64,000 nt of DNA from Parvularcula sp. BBD 1991-13 (GTDB taxonomy: Bacteria; Pseudomonadota; Alphaproteobacteria; Caulobacterales; Parvularculaceae). This document shows, piece after piece, positions 24,498 through 33,564 of the stretch. The notes beneath the pieces were generated by a model. That model did not search any database. It worked only from the letters and a program-made list of their open reading frames with translations, and was not told the DNA's origin. The DNA is taken from contig LYSZ01000011.1 in NCBI GenBank assembly GCA_001657385.1, forward strand, positions 1 through 64,000, given 5' to 3'. How positions within the stretch are numbered: position 1 is the stretch's first letter; every line of letters begins with the position of its first letter. Made by a program: the position numbers and the translations under genes.

Positions 24498-25337
24498 TCA
24501 ACCGATGCGGCCGGTTTCCTGCGGTTTCGGCTCCCTCGGCCCCGGCGAGAATTCCACCGTGCGCTGAAGACGGTTTGGCTGAGGGTACATCGTCATGAGA
24601 TCGAGGACCGCTTCGGGCATGGCGGTGGAGACGGGAATCCCGATGGCCTTCGCGTCTTCGGCCAGGATCGGGTAATCGTGGGTCCACTTCCCCGATGTCA
24701 GCGCGTCGATAAGGCGGCGCCGGTCCGCGTCCGGCATGGCTTCGGGCAGGATCCGCTCGACCGTTTCGCGCAGTTGCGCCACGGCCTTGCGCGCGACGTC
24801 GGCCCGGATCAGCGTCTTGTCGTCGACCTCGGCGATGGGTTTGTCCTCGACGGCCTTGATGATGGAGACCGCCGGGTCCTGATTGATCTGCGGATCGACG
24901 GGCCCAAGCACCGAGTGTTCGCACATTACGACTTCGTCTGCGGCGAGCGCGATCAGCGTGCCGCCCGACATGGCCATGTGCGGCACGAACACCGTGACTT
25001 TCGCGGGGTGCGCCCGGATGGCGCGGGCGATCTGCACCGACGCCAGCACAAGACCGCCGGGGGTGTGCAGGACGATGTCGAGCGGCACGTTGTCGTCGGT
25101 CATGTGGATGGCGCGCAGGACCTGTTCGGAATCCTGCATGTCGATGTAGCGCATCAGCGGAAAGCCGAGGAGGCTCATGGTTTCCTGGCGATGGATCAGC
25201 ACGATGACGCGCGATTCGCGCCGGCGTTCGATTTGCGCGATCCTGTTCTGGCGCATCAGTTCGAGCGCCCGGCGCGCGACCACCGGTTGCAGCGCCATGA
25301 TGATGAACAAAACCCAGATGAATTCGAAACCGGACAT
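24498..25337 (-). CDS. Membrane-anchored SppA/ClpP-like serine protease (SDH family)
   Basis: A 279-residue protein of the serine dehydrogenase proteinase family, in the ClpP/SppA crotonase fold. One N-terminal membrane helix (FEFIWVLFIIMALQPVV) is followed by the protease core: LHTPGG as oxyanion-hole region, and HMAMSGGTLIALAADEVVM with the nucleophilic Ser in MSGG. A Lys-containing helix after GPVDPQ completes the likely Ser-Lys dyad. ATG 25337 is preferred because the longer frame (to 25493) has no family support. It is probably a membrane-protein or signal-peptide protease. Confidence 0.87.
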   Translation of the reverse strand: MSGFEFIWVLFIIMALQPVVARRALELMRQNRIAQIERRRESRVIVLIHRQETMSLLGFPLMRYIDMQDSEQVLRAIHMTDDNVPLDIVLHTPGGLVLASVQIARAIRAHPAKVTVFVPHMAMSGGTLIALAADEVVMCEHSVLGPVDPQINQDPAVSIIKAVEDKPIAEVDDKTLIRADVARKAVAQLRETVERILPEAMPDADRRRLIDALTSGKWTHDYPILAEDAKAIGIPVSTAMPEAVLDLMTMYPQPNRLQRTVEFSPGPREPKPQETGRIG

Positions 25338-25600
25338 ATGGAAAACGCGCCCCGATGCGGATGATCTGTCCAGTAGCACAGACCGACCGCGCGGCGAAGG
25401 GTGGGGGGCTGGCGCGCCGTTCGGGCGGCCGCATGCTCGCCGGCGGATCGCGCCATGGCGAGCGCTCCTGAACGAAAGCGGGCGGTTCGTCATTGACCTG
25501 GCTCAATGATGTCGGCCCGGCGCGGACGCCATAAAGCCCGGACGGCCTAAAGCCTGCACGGCGCGCGCCCCGATACTTGCTCACGGAACGGTTTAAACGG

Positions 25601-26320
25601 ATGCCTGAGATGGATTTTTCTCGCGATCGACAGCGAATGGTGGCGACGCAATTGCGCGCGCGGGGCGTTCGGGACGAAAAGGTGCTCGCCGCCATGGGGG
25701 AGGTTCCGCGGGAACAATTCGTGCCCGTCGAGCGCCGGCCAATGGCCTATGACGACGCCCCGCTGCCGATCGGCGAAGGCCAGACGATTTCCCAGCCCTA
25801 CATCGTCGCCTTCATGATCGAGGCCCTGGCGTTGAAGGGCGGCGAAAAGGCGCTGGAGATCGGCGCCGGCTCCGGCTACGCGGCCGCCGTCCTCGGGCGG
25901 ATCTGCGGCGACGTCTACGCCGTTGAGCGCATCGAACGGCTCGCCGCCGCCGCGGCGAAAACCCTGCGCGAGACCGGCGTTGAGAACGTCCATGTCCGCT
26001 TTGCCGACGGCAGCGGCGGATGGCCCGACCACGCGCCTTACGACGCGATCCTCGTTTCCGCCGGCGCGCCGTCGATCTCCGAAGCGTTGCAGCGTCAACT
26101 GGCGGTGGGCGGGCGCATGGTCGTTCCCGTCGGCGACCATCCGCGGGCGCAGGAACTTGTCCGCGTAACCCGCGCGTCGGAAAACGAGTTCGTGCGCGAA
26201 CGCATCGCGGACGTTCGTTTCGTGCCGCTGATCGGCGAGGCGGGCTGGGCGCGGGACGCGCCCGATATTGCGCAAACGGCCGGCGGCGGCCGGACGCTGT
26301 TCCTGAAAAGCCGTCTGTAA
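25601..26320 (+). CDS. pcm: Protein-L-isoaspartate O-methyltransferase
   Basis: A 239-residue SAM-dependent enzyme that methylates isoaspartyl residues so that they can revert to aspartate. Motifs are the substrate loop GEGQTISQPYIVAFM, the SAM glycine motif LEIGAGSGYAAAVL, the acidic end of beta-2 in YAVERI and FADGSGGWPDHAPYDAI. The start could be ATG 25601 (after GGAACGG) or TTG 25577. It is convergent with the exporter gene of the next cluster. Confidence 0.95.
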   Translation: MPEMDFSRDRQRMVATQLRARGVRDEKVLAAMGEVPREQFVPVERRPMAYDDAPLPIGEGQTISQPYIVAFMIEALALKGGEKALEIGAGSGYAAAVLGRICGDVYAVERIERLAAAAAKTLRETGVENVHVRFADGSGGWPDHAPYDAILVSAGAPSISEALQRQLAVGGRMVVPVGDHPRAQELVRVTRASENEFVRERIADVRFVPLIGEAGWARDAPDIAQTAGGGRTLFLKSRL

Positions 26321-26404
26321 ACGAACGAAAGCCGTCCGGCGTTCGCCGATCCGGTGCGTGCCCCCCCGGCTTCCCCGATGCTGCGGCGGCGAGCCGTTCG
26401 CCTG

Positions 26405-27577
26405 TCAGGCGTCCTTTAGCAGGAGACGGGCCGCGGGCAGGGCGAGCGCGGCGAGAAACGCGCCCAGTAGCGGCAGGGTCGCATAGGACCCGGTCAGATC
26501 GAGCCAGAGGCCGCCGAGGGCGGCGCCGACGCCAATGCCGATGTTGAACGCGCCCTGGTTCATGATCGAAGCGACGCTTTCCAGCGGTCCCGCCATTTTC
26601 ATCACGAGCAACTGGCACACCGGCACGGCGGCGAAAGAAACCGCGCCCCATGCCAGGATGACCAGGCCTGTCCATATCGGTTGGGAAGCGGAGAAATAGA
26701 AAACGACGAGGATCGCCAGTTGGGCGATCAGCAGGCCGAGGATCGCCGTTTTGAGGTTTCCCTTGCCGATGAACCCGCTCGCCAGGCCGCCGATGGTGCT
26801 GCCGACGCCGGAAATGAGCAGGTAAACCGGGATCGCGCCGCCTGGCGCATTCGTCACCAGCGTCAGAATGAAGGCGAGATAAGTGAATACGGAGAATACG
26901 CATATGGACGAAATGACGCTGACCAGGAGCCCCTTTACGGCCGGGTTATTGATGATCGAGCATATTTCGCTGAACGTGCGGGCGGTCGCGTCCCGCCCGA
27001 CGGCGTTCGGCAGAAACAGAATGTTCAGCGCCAGCGCCGCGCCGCCAAGGCCCGCGACGAACACGAAAGCGGACCGCCAGCCCAGGGCCTGACCGATCGC
27101 CGTTCCGGCGGGAACGCCGATGACATTCGCTGCGGTGATGCAGGTGAACAACAAGGCCACCATTTGCGAGCGGCGCCGGGGCGGGGCGATGACGCCGATG
27201 ATGACCGCGGCGACGCCGAAATAGCCGGGATGGCTGACCGCCGTGACGATGCGTGCAATGAGCAGCGCTTCGAATGAGCCGGCCACGGCGCAGAAGACGT
27301 TGCCGGCGACGAAGAGAATCAGAAACGCGAACAGCATCCGTTTCAGTCCCCGCCCCGCCACGAGAACCGCGCTGAGCGGAGCGGCGGCGACGACGCCGAA
27401 GGCGTAGCCGGAGACCAGCAGTCCGGACCGGTCGTTTGCCGCGTTCAGGTCTTGCGCGATGTCGGCGAGCAGCCCGACGATCAGGAATTCCGTACAGCCG
27501 ATCGCGAAAGCGCCAACCAGGAGGCCGAGACCTTGCAGCCAGAATGCGGCGGACGGCGCTTTCGCGACTTCCGACAT
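26405..27577 (-). CDS. MFS exporter, AraJ/NepI (DHA1) type
   Basis: A 390-residue, 12-helix major facilitator. The first helix has the AraJ-family signature AIGCTEFLIVGLLADIA, and the loop between helices 2 and 3 carries GRGLKRM in place of the usual basic motif. The closest functional relatives include sugar exporters and purine-nucleoside/base efflux proteins (NepI, PbuE), so export of a small sugar-like or nucleoside product fits. It is the last gene of the twelve-gene operon, 19 bases after the degenerate SDR. Confidence 0.9.
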   Translation of the reverse strand: MSEVAKAPSAAFWLQGLGLLVGAFAIGCTEFLIVGLLADIAQDLNAANDRSGLLVSGYAFGVVAAAPLSAVLVAGRGLKRMLFAFLILFVAGNVFCAVAGSFEALLIARIVTAVSHPGYFGVAAVIIGVIAPPRRRSQMVALLFTCITAANVIGVPAGTAIGQALGWRSAFVFVAGLGGAALALNILFLPNAVGRDATARTFSEICSIINNPAVKGLLVSVISSICVFSVFTYLAFILTLVTNAPGGAIPVYLLISGVGSTIGGLASGFIGKGNLKTAILGLLIAQLAILVVFYFSASQPIWTGLVILAWGAVSFAAVPVCQLLVMKMAGPLESVASIMNQGAFNIGIGVGAALGGLWLDLTGSYATLPLLGAFLAALALPAARLLLKDA

Positions 27578-27596
27578 GGCTCAGCAATCCCGACGG

Positions 27597-28376
27597 TTAT
27601 ACAAGCGCTTCGCCTCCGTCGGCGGTTAAGACGGACCCGGTCATGAACGGGTTGACCATGGCCGAAATGATCAGGGAGGAAATCGACTGCGGCGCGCCGA
27701 TCGCCTTCGCCGGGATCTTTTCGGCGTGCCGCCTGAAAAACGCCGCGCGCTCGTTCTTTTCCATCTGCGTCCAGAGGGCGGTGTCGATGACGCCGGGCGC
27801 GACGATGTTGAACCGGACCGGCGCGTGCTCCACCGCCAGGGCTCTGAAAAGACCCTCGATGGCTTGCTGCGACGCCGTCAGCATGGATTTTCCCGCTACG
27901 GGGCGCAGACGCAGGCTTCCCGTCACGGCCGTCACGGAGCCGGTCGCGCCGATCCCGGGCAATGCAAGCTGCACCGCCTCGACGAGCGCCCAGAACAGTT
28001 TGTCCCAATCGGTTTTCAACGCCGACAGGTCATCGTCCGCGATCCTTCGGTGATCGGTTTTTGCGGCGACGCTCCAGCATAGATGATCGACAGGTCCGGT
28101 GAATTCAAAGAAACGCCGTAATGAAGCGGCGTCGGCGACATCGACAGATTGACCGTTTATGTTTTGGCCGATTTCCGATATCGCGCAATCAATTTTTTTT
28201 GCGGATCGCGCGCCGATGAAAACCCGGGCGCCCAGGCGCGCCGCCTGTTCCGCGACGCAGCGGCCAATGCCGCTGGAGCCGCCGAGCACCGCCACGCTGG
28301 CGCCGTGCAGCGAAAACGGATGATCGTCCGTCGGCGGCGATTTGCGCTCCCCGGCTGTCACCGGCCGTCGCGCCAT
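27597..28376 (-). CDS. SDR-fold protein with lost catalytic Tyr and Lys
   Basis: A 259-residue Rossmann protein. The nucleotide motif GGSSGIG (32-38) and the overall SDR order are kept, including the C-terminal NPFMTGSVLTADGG that closes the active site. However, the YxxxK catalytic pair is replaced: the segment SMLTASQQAIEG has Leu166 where Tyr should be and Gln170 in place of Lys. NNAG is also changed. Normal hydride-transfer chemistry is unlikely; it may be a structural partner or use a different mechanism. ATG 28376 overlaps the epimerase gene by 19 bases. Confidence 0.85.
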   Translation of the reverse strand: MARRPVTAGERKSPPTDDHPFSLHGASVAVLGGSSGIGRCVAEQAARLGARVFIGARSAKKIDCAISEIGQNINGQSVDVADAASLRRFFEFTGPVDHLCWSVAAKTDHRRIADDDLSALKTDWDKLFWALVEAVQLALPGIGATGSVTAVTGSLRLRPVAGKSMLTASQQAIEGLFRALAVEHAPVRFNIVAPGVIDTALWTQMEKNERAAFFRRHAEKIPAKAIGAPQSISSLIISAMVNPFMTGSVLTADGGEALV

Positions 28377-29200
28377 GAATGCTTCGGCTCGAAGCCGATG
28401 AGCTCGTTCGCCTGCCTGTTGGAAATGAAGGCGCCTGTCTCGGCAAGGCCGGGCGGCGGCGTGCGGCCGGGAAACCGCAAACGGAACAAGTCGGCGATAT
28501 CGCAGTCCATGACCGTGTCGGGCGCGGAGATGAACATGTTCGTCACGCCGGGCGGGCGCCGCTCGACCGCCAGCCGGCAGGCGCGCGCCACATCGCGCGC
28601 GTCGATATAGGACCACATGTGCCACCGGCGAATATCCGGGTCGTGATGATAGCGCGAATAGGCGGCGTAGTCCTTGGGGTCCTCGATCAGGGGCGCCCTC
28701 AGGCCGACGACGCAGCCGCCGCTTGTCGCGACATGGCCGGCAAGATACTCGGTGACCGCCTTGGACAAAGCATAGGCCGACGCCGGCTGGACGAGGGTTT
28801 CCCGGCCGAGGGGAACCGGAATGTCGGCGTCGTCGCCGAAAAACTGTTCCGCGACCGCGGCGCTCGACAGCCAGACCACGGTGTCGACGCCGAGGATGCC
28901 GGCGGCGCGGAAGACATTGTAGTTGATCGACACGTTCTCGATGAAGGTGTCGGTCGGCGGTCTCAATCCGGGCAACGCGACATTGGCGAGGTGCACGACG
29001 GCGCTTGCGCCTTCGAACGCCTCGATGGTTTCGCCCAGAGAGGTCAGGTCGGCGCGAACGCCCCTGATGTCGCCGGCGGCGCTGGACCTGATGTCTTCAT
29101 TCCGGTCGACGCCGTAAACCTCGTAACCGTGATTGCCGAATTCTTCGATGACGAACGGGCCGGTCTTTCCAGCGCTTCCTGTAACGACGATCTTGTCCAT
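28358..29200 (-). CDS. NAD-dependent epimerase/dehydratase (extended SDR)
   Basis: A 280-residue extended SDR. The NAD motif is TGSAGKTG (7-14), Ser is in VVWLSSAAV and YALSK supplies the catalytic Tyr and Lys, so it should be active. The C-terminal substrate domain (MWSYIDARDVARACRLAVE, then NMFISAPDTVMD) is typical of NAD-sugar epimerases and reductases. It probably oxidises or epimerises a sugar or cyclitol hydroxyl in this pathway. It follows the phosphatase by 22 bases. Confidence 0.9.
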   Translation of the reverse strand: MDKIVVTGSAGKTGPFVIEEFGNHGYEVYGVDRNEDIRSSAAGDIRGVRADLTSLGETIEAFEGASAVVHLANVALPGLRPPTDTFIENVSINYNVFRAAGILGVDTVVWLSSAAVAEQFFGDDADIPVPLGRETLVQPASAYALSKAVTEYLAGHVATSGGCVVGLRAPLIEDPKDYAAYSRYHHDPDIRRWHMWSYIDARDVARACRLAVERRPPGVTNMFISAPDTVMDCDIADLFRLRFPGRTPPPGLAETGAFISNRQANELIGFEPKHSWRDGR

Positions 29201-29222
29201 ATGTTTCCTCTTGTTTGTGCGT

Positions 29223-29858
29223 CTAGAAGTTAAGGACTTCCGTATCGAGATATTCCTGCGGGATGTGGGCGGTGTCGCCGAGCGTCGCCCCGGTCATGCG
29301 GTTGTTCTCGAAAGTAAAGGTTGTGATCGACCCGGTCGGGATGCCGGAAACTTCCCTGTACTGCTCCAGCGGCAAGGCCGTATAGAAACAATACAAAAGA
29401 CGGATGACGCCCTTGTGGGTGAACAGCAGGATATGGTCGTGCTTGCGGAAATACTCGCCCACGGCCTCGGCCGCCCGCTCCAGCGCGTTCTGCGCCGTTT
29501 CCCCGCCCGGCGGCGCATGCCGGGACGGGTCTTTAAGCCAACGCTCGTAAGCCTTGGTGTTTTTCAGGCTCGAAGGCGGCTGTCCCTCCCAGTCTCCGTA
29601 CGAGATTTCCCTGAGCCTGGCGTCGGTGACAACGGGCAGGCGCAAGCGACCGGAAACGGCCATGGCCGTTTGCAGGGCCCGTTTCAGGGGGCTTGAGACG
29701 ATGACGTCGGCGCTGTCTATGCCGGCGGCGTTCCCGACCGAGCGGGCGATTTCCATGCCTGCGGATGTCAGCGCCGGGTTCGACGAGCCGCAGTAAAGGC
29801 TGTCGCGGGTATAGGAGGTCGGGCCGTGGCGGACGATCGTCAGGGTTGTGAATGTCAT
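29223..29858 (-). CDS. Histidine phosphatase (phosphoglycerate-mutase fold)
   Basis: A 211-residue branch-1 histidine phosphatase. The phospho-accepting His11 lies in VRHGPTS, the second arginine in SSPLKRA, the acidic residue in LREISYGDWEG and the second His in FTHKGVIRLL. The usual THGG reads THKG here. The family hydrolyses phosphate monoesters; in this operon removal of phosphate from the product before export is likely (inferred). Confidence 0.92.
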   Translation of the reverse strand: MTFTTLTIVRHGPTSYTRDSLYCGSSNPALTSAGMEIARSVGNAAGIDSADVIVSSPLKRALQTAMAVSGRLRLPVVTDARLREISYGDWEGQPPSSLKNTKAYERWLKDPSRHAPPGGETAQNALERAAEAVGEYFRKHDHILLFTHKGVIRLLYCFYTALPLEQYREVSGIPTGSITTFTFENNRMTGATLGDTAHIPQEYLDTEVLNF

Positions 29859-29870
29859 CAGTTCACCAAT

Positions 29871-31367
29871 CTATCCGGGGGCGCACGGGTTTCGCTGGCC
29901 GCGCCAGTCGCCGGGAAACGCTTCCAGTATTTTTCGGCGGCAGTCGCTGTCGTCGTATACCTCGCCATAGACCCGCGTTCCGCCTTCCGTCGTGGACGCC
30001 CTGACCAGGAGCCACTGCCCGTCGGGATACTCCAGCCTCAATCCGTCCGTACGATCGGCCGCCGCCGATGTCGGGTCCATCCCGAGACGCCGCGCTGCGC
30101 CCGCCAGGAAAGCATCGTAGTCGGACGGCGCGAGGGGTTTCCTGACATGGTGCTCGATCCAGTTGAGCCGGTCGGTTCCGAAATGGCGCCGCAGCCGGTC
30201 CATTTGTATCGAGAGCGGTTCGCTTGACTGGCTGAAAACGGCCCCGAAAGCGGCGATGACGAGAAACGGGTCGCGGTCGCAACTGAAATCGCCGAGCGCC
30301 ATGTCGCCCACGCCGCCCGCGGCCACGGCGTGATCTTCGCTGAGCAGGTGATCGGCGATGTTCTTGAAGCCGATGGGCGTGTAGGTCATGGGCCGGTCGA
30401 GGGCGCGGGCGAGTTTTTTAAGCAGCGCGCCGGTGGCGACGGTGGCGAACAGCCTGCCCCGGACGTTTGCCGCCAGGTCCCCTGTCGCATGCCATATGAT
30501 GTAGGCGGCGAGTTCATGGGGGTGAACCAGCCGGCCGAGATCGTCGATGACGTAGATGCGGTCCCCGTCCCCGTCGAGAACGACGCCGAAGGACGCCTTG
30601 CGCCGCCTGACCGTGTCCATGGCGCGGATGCGTCTTTCGGGAACCGACGGGTCCGGACCGATTGTATGGAGATCGATCTGCCGGTCGTCGCCCACCGGCA
30701 GCGGGGTCCAGCCGAAACGCGCGCAAAGCGTCTGCATCGGCCCGCCGGCCACGCCGCCGAGGCCGTCCACGGCCACGGTCAGTCCCTGTTTTATGCAGTG
30801 TCCGAATTGCCGGCCGATGGCGTCGATCCTGTTTTCCATGATCGATTGCGACAGGGCCTTGTCGAAGGCGTCCGCCGGCGCGTCCGCGTGATGCCGAGAA
30901 GCGGCAAGATGAGGGCTGCCGGTTTTCAGGATTGCCTTCGCGCGCTCATGGACCGCGGCTTCGACGGCGCTGGCGGGCGGCCGTCCGGGGGGAACTTTCA
31001 GTTTCAGCCCGTTCCAGCTCCAGGGATTGTGGCTGGCCGTGACCAGGATCGCCAGGTCGAAACGCCCGACGCTGACGGCCGCGCTGGCGAAGGGCGTGGG
31101 AAGATTCGGCGCTACGCCTATTGTTTCGAGCGCCAGGGAGGACGCCGCCGCCTGAACGGCGCGGAGGAAGGCCGGGCTCGACGGGCGGTTGTCGCAACAC
31201 AGGAGCAGCCGTTTACGCCCGCCGGCGGCGGCGACCGTCTCCTCGCAGGCGGCGACCGCCAGGGCCGCGAGGGTTCGCTCGTCGATCGAGGCGCCGACGA
31301 CGCCGCGCCAGCCGTCCGCGGTGCGCGGAGGGAGCGCCTCTACCGGGTGTTGGTTCTGATCGTCCAT
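29871..31367 (-). CDS. Phosphohexomutase-family protein (PGM/PMM-like)
   Basis: A 498-residue alpha-D-phosphohexomutase. The phosphoserine loop TASHNPWSW puts Ser at 112, the magnesium loop DGDGDR is at 265-270, and the C-terminal phosphate-binding loop is RASTTEGGTRVYGEV. The sugar-binding loop, usually GGExSGH, is changed to AGGVGDMALGD, so the substrate is probably not glucose or mannose phosphate. A role in shifting phosphate between positions of a sugar or cyclitol is inferred. ATG 31367 is preferred to a TTG at 31403. Confidence 0.88.
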   Translation of the reverse strand: MDDQNQHPVEALPPRTADGWRGVVGASIDERTLAALAVAACEETVAAAGGRKRLLLCCDNRPSSPAFLRAVQAAASSLALETIGVAPNLPTPFASAAVSVGRFDLAILVTASHNPWSWNGLKLKVPPGRPPASAVEAAVHERAKAILKTGSPHLAASRHHADAPADAFDKALSQSIMENRIDAIGRQFGHCIKQGLTVAVDGLGGVAGGPMQTLCARFGWTPLPVGDDRQIDLHTIGPDPSVPERRIRAMDTVRRRKASFGVVLDGDGDRIYVIDDLGRLVHPHELAAYIIWHATGDLAANVRGRLFATVATGALLKKLARALDRPMTYTPIGFKNIADHLLSEDHAVAAGGVGDMALGDFSCDRDPFLVIAAFGAVFSQSSEPLSIQMDRLRRHFGTDRLNWIEHHVRKPLAPSDYDAFLAGAARRLGMDPTSAAADRTDGLRLEYPDGQWLLVRASTTEGGTRVYGEVYDDSDCRRKILEAFPGDWRGQRNPCAPG

Positions 31368-31412
31368 GGCGTTGATCCGGGCGTCACGACAAAAAGGGTG
31401 CAATAAACAACG

Positions 31413-32402
31413 TTAACGGAGGAAAACGGCGTCCATGTTCAGGAATTCGTCGATGTTTTTGAGGCGGGTGCGCGCGCCTTCGGTCTGAACTGCGAAGGCG
31501 CCGCTTCGATTGCCGACCACCAGGGCCGTTTCGACCGACAGGCCGGCCTGGAGCCCCAGGACGAAGCCCGCCATGAACGCGTCGCCGGCGCCGACACAGT
31601 CGACGACGGGCGCGCTGAACGCGGGCGCTTCGAACCAGTCGCCCTCATACCGCGCCGCCGATCCCGCCTCGCCTTTCGTCACGGCGAGGTTCAGCCCCCT
31701 GATCGATTCCGATTGCCGGCCGAGAATGTTGTTGATCATGTCGTGTTCGCCGGAGTTGACGATGAGCCAGTCGATATGGGGCAGGAGGGCGTTCAGCGTT
31801 TCCCGGTCCATGTTGACCGATGCGGGGGACCAGACCGTCATCGGACGATGCGCCTGAGCGGACCGGATGTCTGCTATGAACCGGTCAATGACATGCCGGC
31901 TGGGGTCGAAGACGATCAGCGCATCGGCGTTGACCGACGCAGCCTGGTCGAGGACGGCGCCGCGGTGGCCGTTATTCGCCCCCCTGTGGAGGAGCAGCCT
32001 GTGTTCCTTGCCGCAGACGGGAATGTAGACCGTTCCGGTATTTTCGCCTTCCATCCGCGCGATGAAATCCGTTTTTACACCCCTGTTTTCAAGATGCGAC
32101 ACGGCCATCCGTCCGTAGTCGTCCGTTCCAACGGCGCCGGACACGTAACAGGGCGTCTCCAGGCCGGCGAAGGCTTCGGCGCAATTGCCGGCATGTCCTC
32201 CCATCGCGATCCGCGCGCCGCTGACGGTGGCGGCGGTGTCCTGCGCCGGCCATTCGTCCAGGTAAAGCATGATGTCGACATTGATCGACCCCGCCACGAA
32301 AACGCGGACTTCCCGGCGGCGGCGGCGCAGCCGCTCCTTCTCGGCGTCGTCAAGCGGCCAGCCGCCGGGCGACGTCCGGGCGTGACGGGCGCGGCGGGTC
32401 AC
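31413..32402 (-). CDS. PfkB-family (ribokinase-like) carbohydrate kinase
   Basis: A 329-residue kinase. The N-terminal substrate motif is GSINVDIMLYLDEWP with GGHAGNCAEAFAGL, and the ATP/anion-hole signature is DCVGAGDAFMAGF with catalytic Asp274. The family phosphorylates sugars, nucleosides and inositol-type substrates. The first 32 residues are basic and probably disordered. It starts at ATG 32402, overlapping the Rid stop by ATGA. Confidence 0.92.
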   Translation of the reverse strand: MTRRARHARTSPGGWPLDDAEKERLRRRRREVRVFVAGSINVDIMLYLDEWPAQDTAATVSGARIAMGGHAGNCAEAFAGLETPCYVSGAVGTDDYGRMAVSHLENRGVKTDFIARMEGENTGTVYIPVCGKEHRLLLHRGANNGHRGAVLDQAASVNADALIVFDPSRHVIDRFIADIRSAQAHRPMTVWSPASVNMDRETLNALLPHIDWLIVNSGEHDMINNILGRQSESIRGLNLAVTKGEAGSAARYEGDWFEAPAFSAPVVDCVGAGDAFMAGFVLGLQAGLSVETALVVGNRSGAFAVQTEGARTRLKNIDEFLNMDAVFLR

Positions 32403-32809
32403 GACGGACGGTTTCCGATAACCGCGACGCCGTTGATTTCAACCATGCAGCCGTCTTCCATCAGCTTGGAGACGACCATCGTGCTCGCCGGGTTGACGTC
32501 CGACAGCCATCGGTTGCGGACATTCGATACGTCCCTGAAATAATGCTGCTGGGTGACGAATATGTTCAGACAGGTCAGATCGCTTATCCCGCCGCCCGCC
32601 TCGGCCAGGATGGCGTTCAGCCGCTGGAAGATGACTTCCGCCTGTCCCGCCGGGTCGTTGGGACACAGAACGCCGCCGTGGGTGTCCGTCGCCACCTGTC
32701 CGGTCAGGAACAGCAGCGTGTCGCCGGGCTCAAGCGACACCGCCACGCCCGGGGAATAGCAACCGATCGGTTTGGAATGACTTTTCGGTGTAATGTTTGT
32801 CCGTTTCAT
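32399..32809 (-). CDS. RidA/YjgF-family protein lacking the key Arg
   Basis: A 136-residue Rid protein with the family trimer fold signature LFLTGQVATD, AGGGISDLTCLNIFVT and VEINGVAV. In deaminating RidA the motif PARS contains the Arg that binds the imine carboxylate; here it reads NPASTMV, with Ser109 in its place. So enamine/imine deamination of amino-acid-derived intermediates is unlikely. Other Rid subfamilies without Arg occur in biosynthetic clusters, where they act on other substrates. It is ATGA-coupled on both sides. Confidence 0.88.
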   Translation of the reverse strand: MKRTNITPKSHSKPIGCYSPGVAVSLEPGDTLLFLTGQVATDTHGGVLCPNDPAGQAEVIFQRLNAILAEAGGGISDLTCLNIFVTQQHYFRDVSNVRNRWLSDVNPASTMVVSKLMEDGCMVEINGVAVIGNRPS

Positions 32810-33564
32810 GTCGAGCCGCCTTCATGTTTTTCCGGGTATGGACCATAAGAGCCTGTCAGCGCCGCAACCTGGATTTCGCGAAGTTCCACCATATCGTCCT
32901 GAGACAGAATGAACGAAACAAGCCTTGCAATGTGTTCCGGTTTCAGCGCTTGGGGTCTCGTTCCGGGGCTTGCCTTTTCGTAGCTTCCCTTGAACGACGT
33001 ATCGACGGCGCCGGGATAAAGCATCGAAACCTTGAGGCCCTTGCCGCGATACTCCTTGCGCAACACATCGAAGAGCGCGCGCATGCCTGTTTTTGACGCG
33101 GCGTAGGACGCCCGGCCGGTGAACGGATAAAGGCTGGCGTCGGAACCGACGCCGATGAGCGACTTTTTCCCGCCGAGCAGGAGATAGCCCAGGGTGGCGG
33201 AGACGCAGTTGAAGGCGCCGTCGAGGTTCGTCCGCAACTCGTCCCGCCAGTCTTCCAGGGCGATGTCTTCAAAACGTCGCCAGCGCCCGAAGCCCGCATT
33301 GACGATGACGGCGTCAATGGCGCTGCGTTCTTTCATCAGCGCGTTCAGGGCCGAATCAACCGCCTGTCTGTCGCCGACATCGACTTTCTGGACCACGTGC
33401 GGGATTCTCCGGCTTTGAAAATACCCGCTCAGGCTTTCAAGGTCGGCAGGGGTCCTCGACCAGCAGGCAAGCTCATAACCGTCGCGGGCGAGTTGCTCCG
33501 CGATCGCCCGGCCGATGCCTTTGCCGGCCCCGGTGACAAGTGCGAGCGGCGCATCCCCGGTCAT
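32806..33564 (-). CDS. Short-chain dehydrogenase/reductase
   Basis: A 252-residue classical SDR with an intact active site. TGAGKGIG binds the cofactor, followed by VNAGFG, Ser in GVGSDASLY and YAASK. The acceptor Arg in CWSRTP after beta-2 favours NADP(H). It belongs to the operon by ATGA overlaps with the DJ-1 and Rid genes and likely reduces or oxidises a ring or side-chain hydroxyl. Confidence 0.92.
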   Translation of the reverse strand: MTGDAPLALVTGAGKGIGRAIAEQLARDGYELACWSRTPADLESLSGYFQSRRIPHVVQKVDVGDRQAVDSALNALMKERSAIDAVIVNAGFGRWRRFEDIALEDWRDELRTNLDGAFNCVSATLGYLLLGGKKSLIGVGSDASLYPFTGRASYAASKTGMRALFDVLRKEYRGKGLKVSMLYPGAVDTSFKGSYEKASPGTRPQALKPEHIARLVSFILSQDDMVELREIQVAALTGSYGPYPEKHEGGST

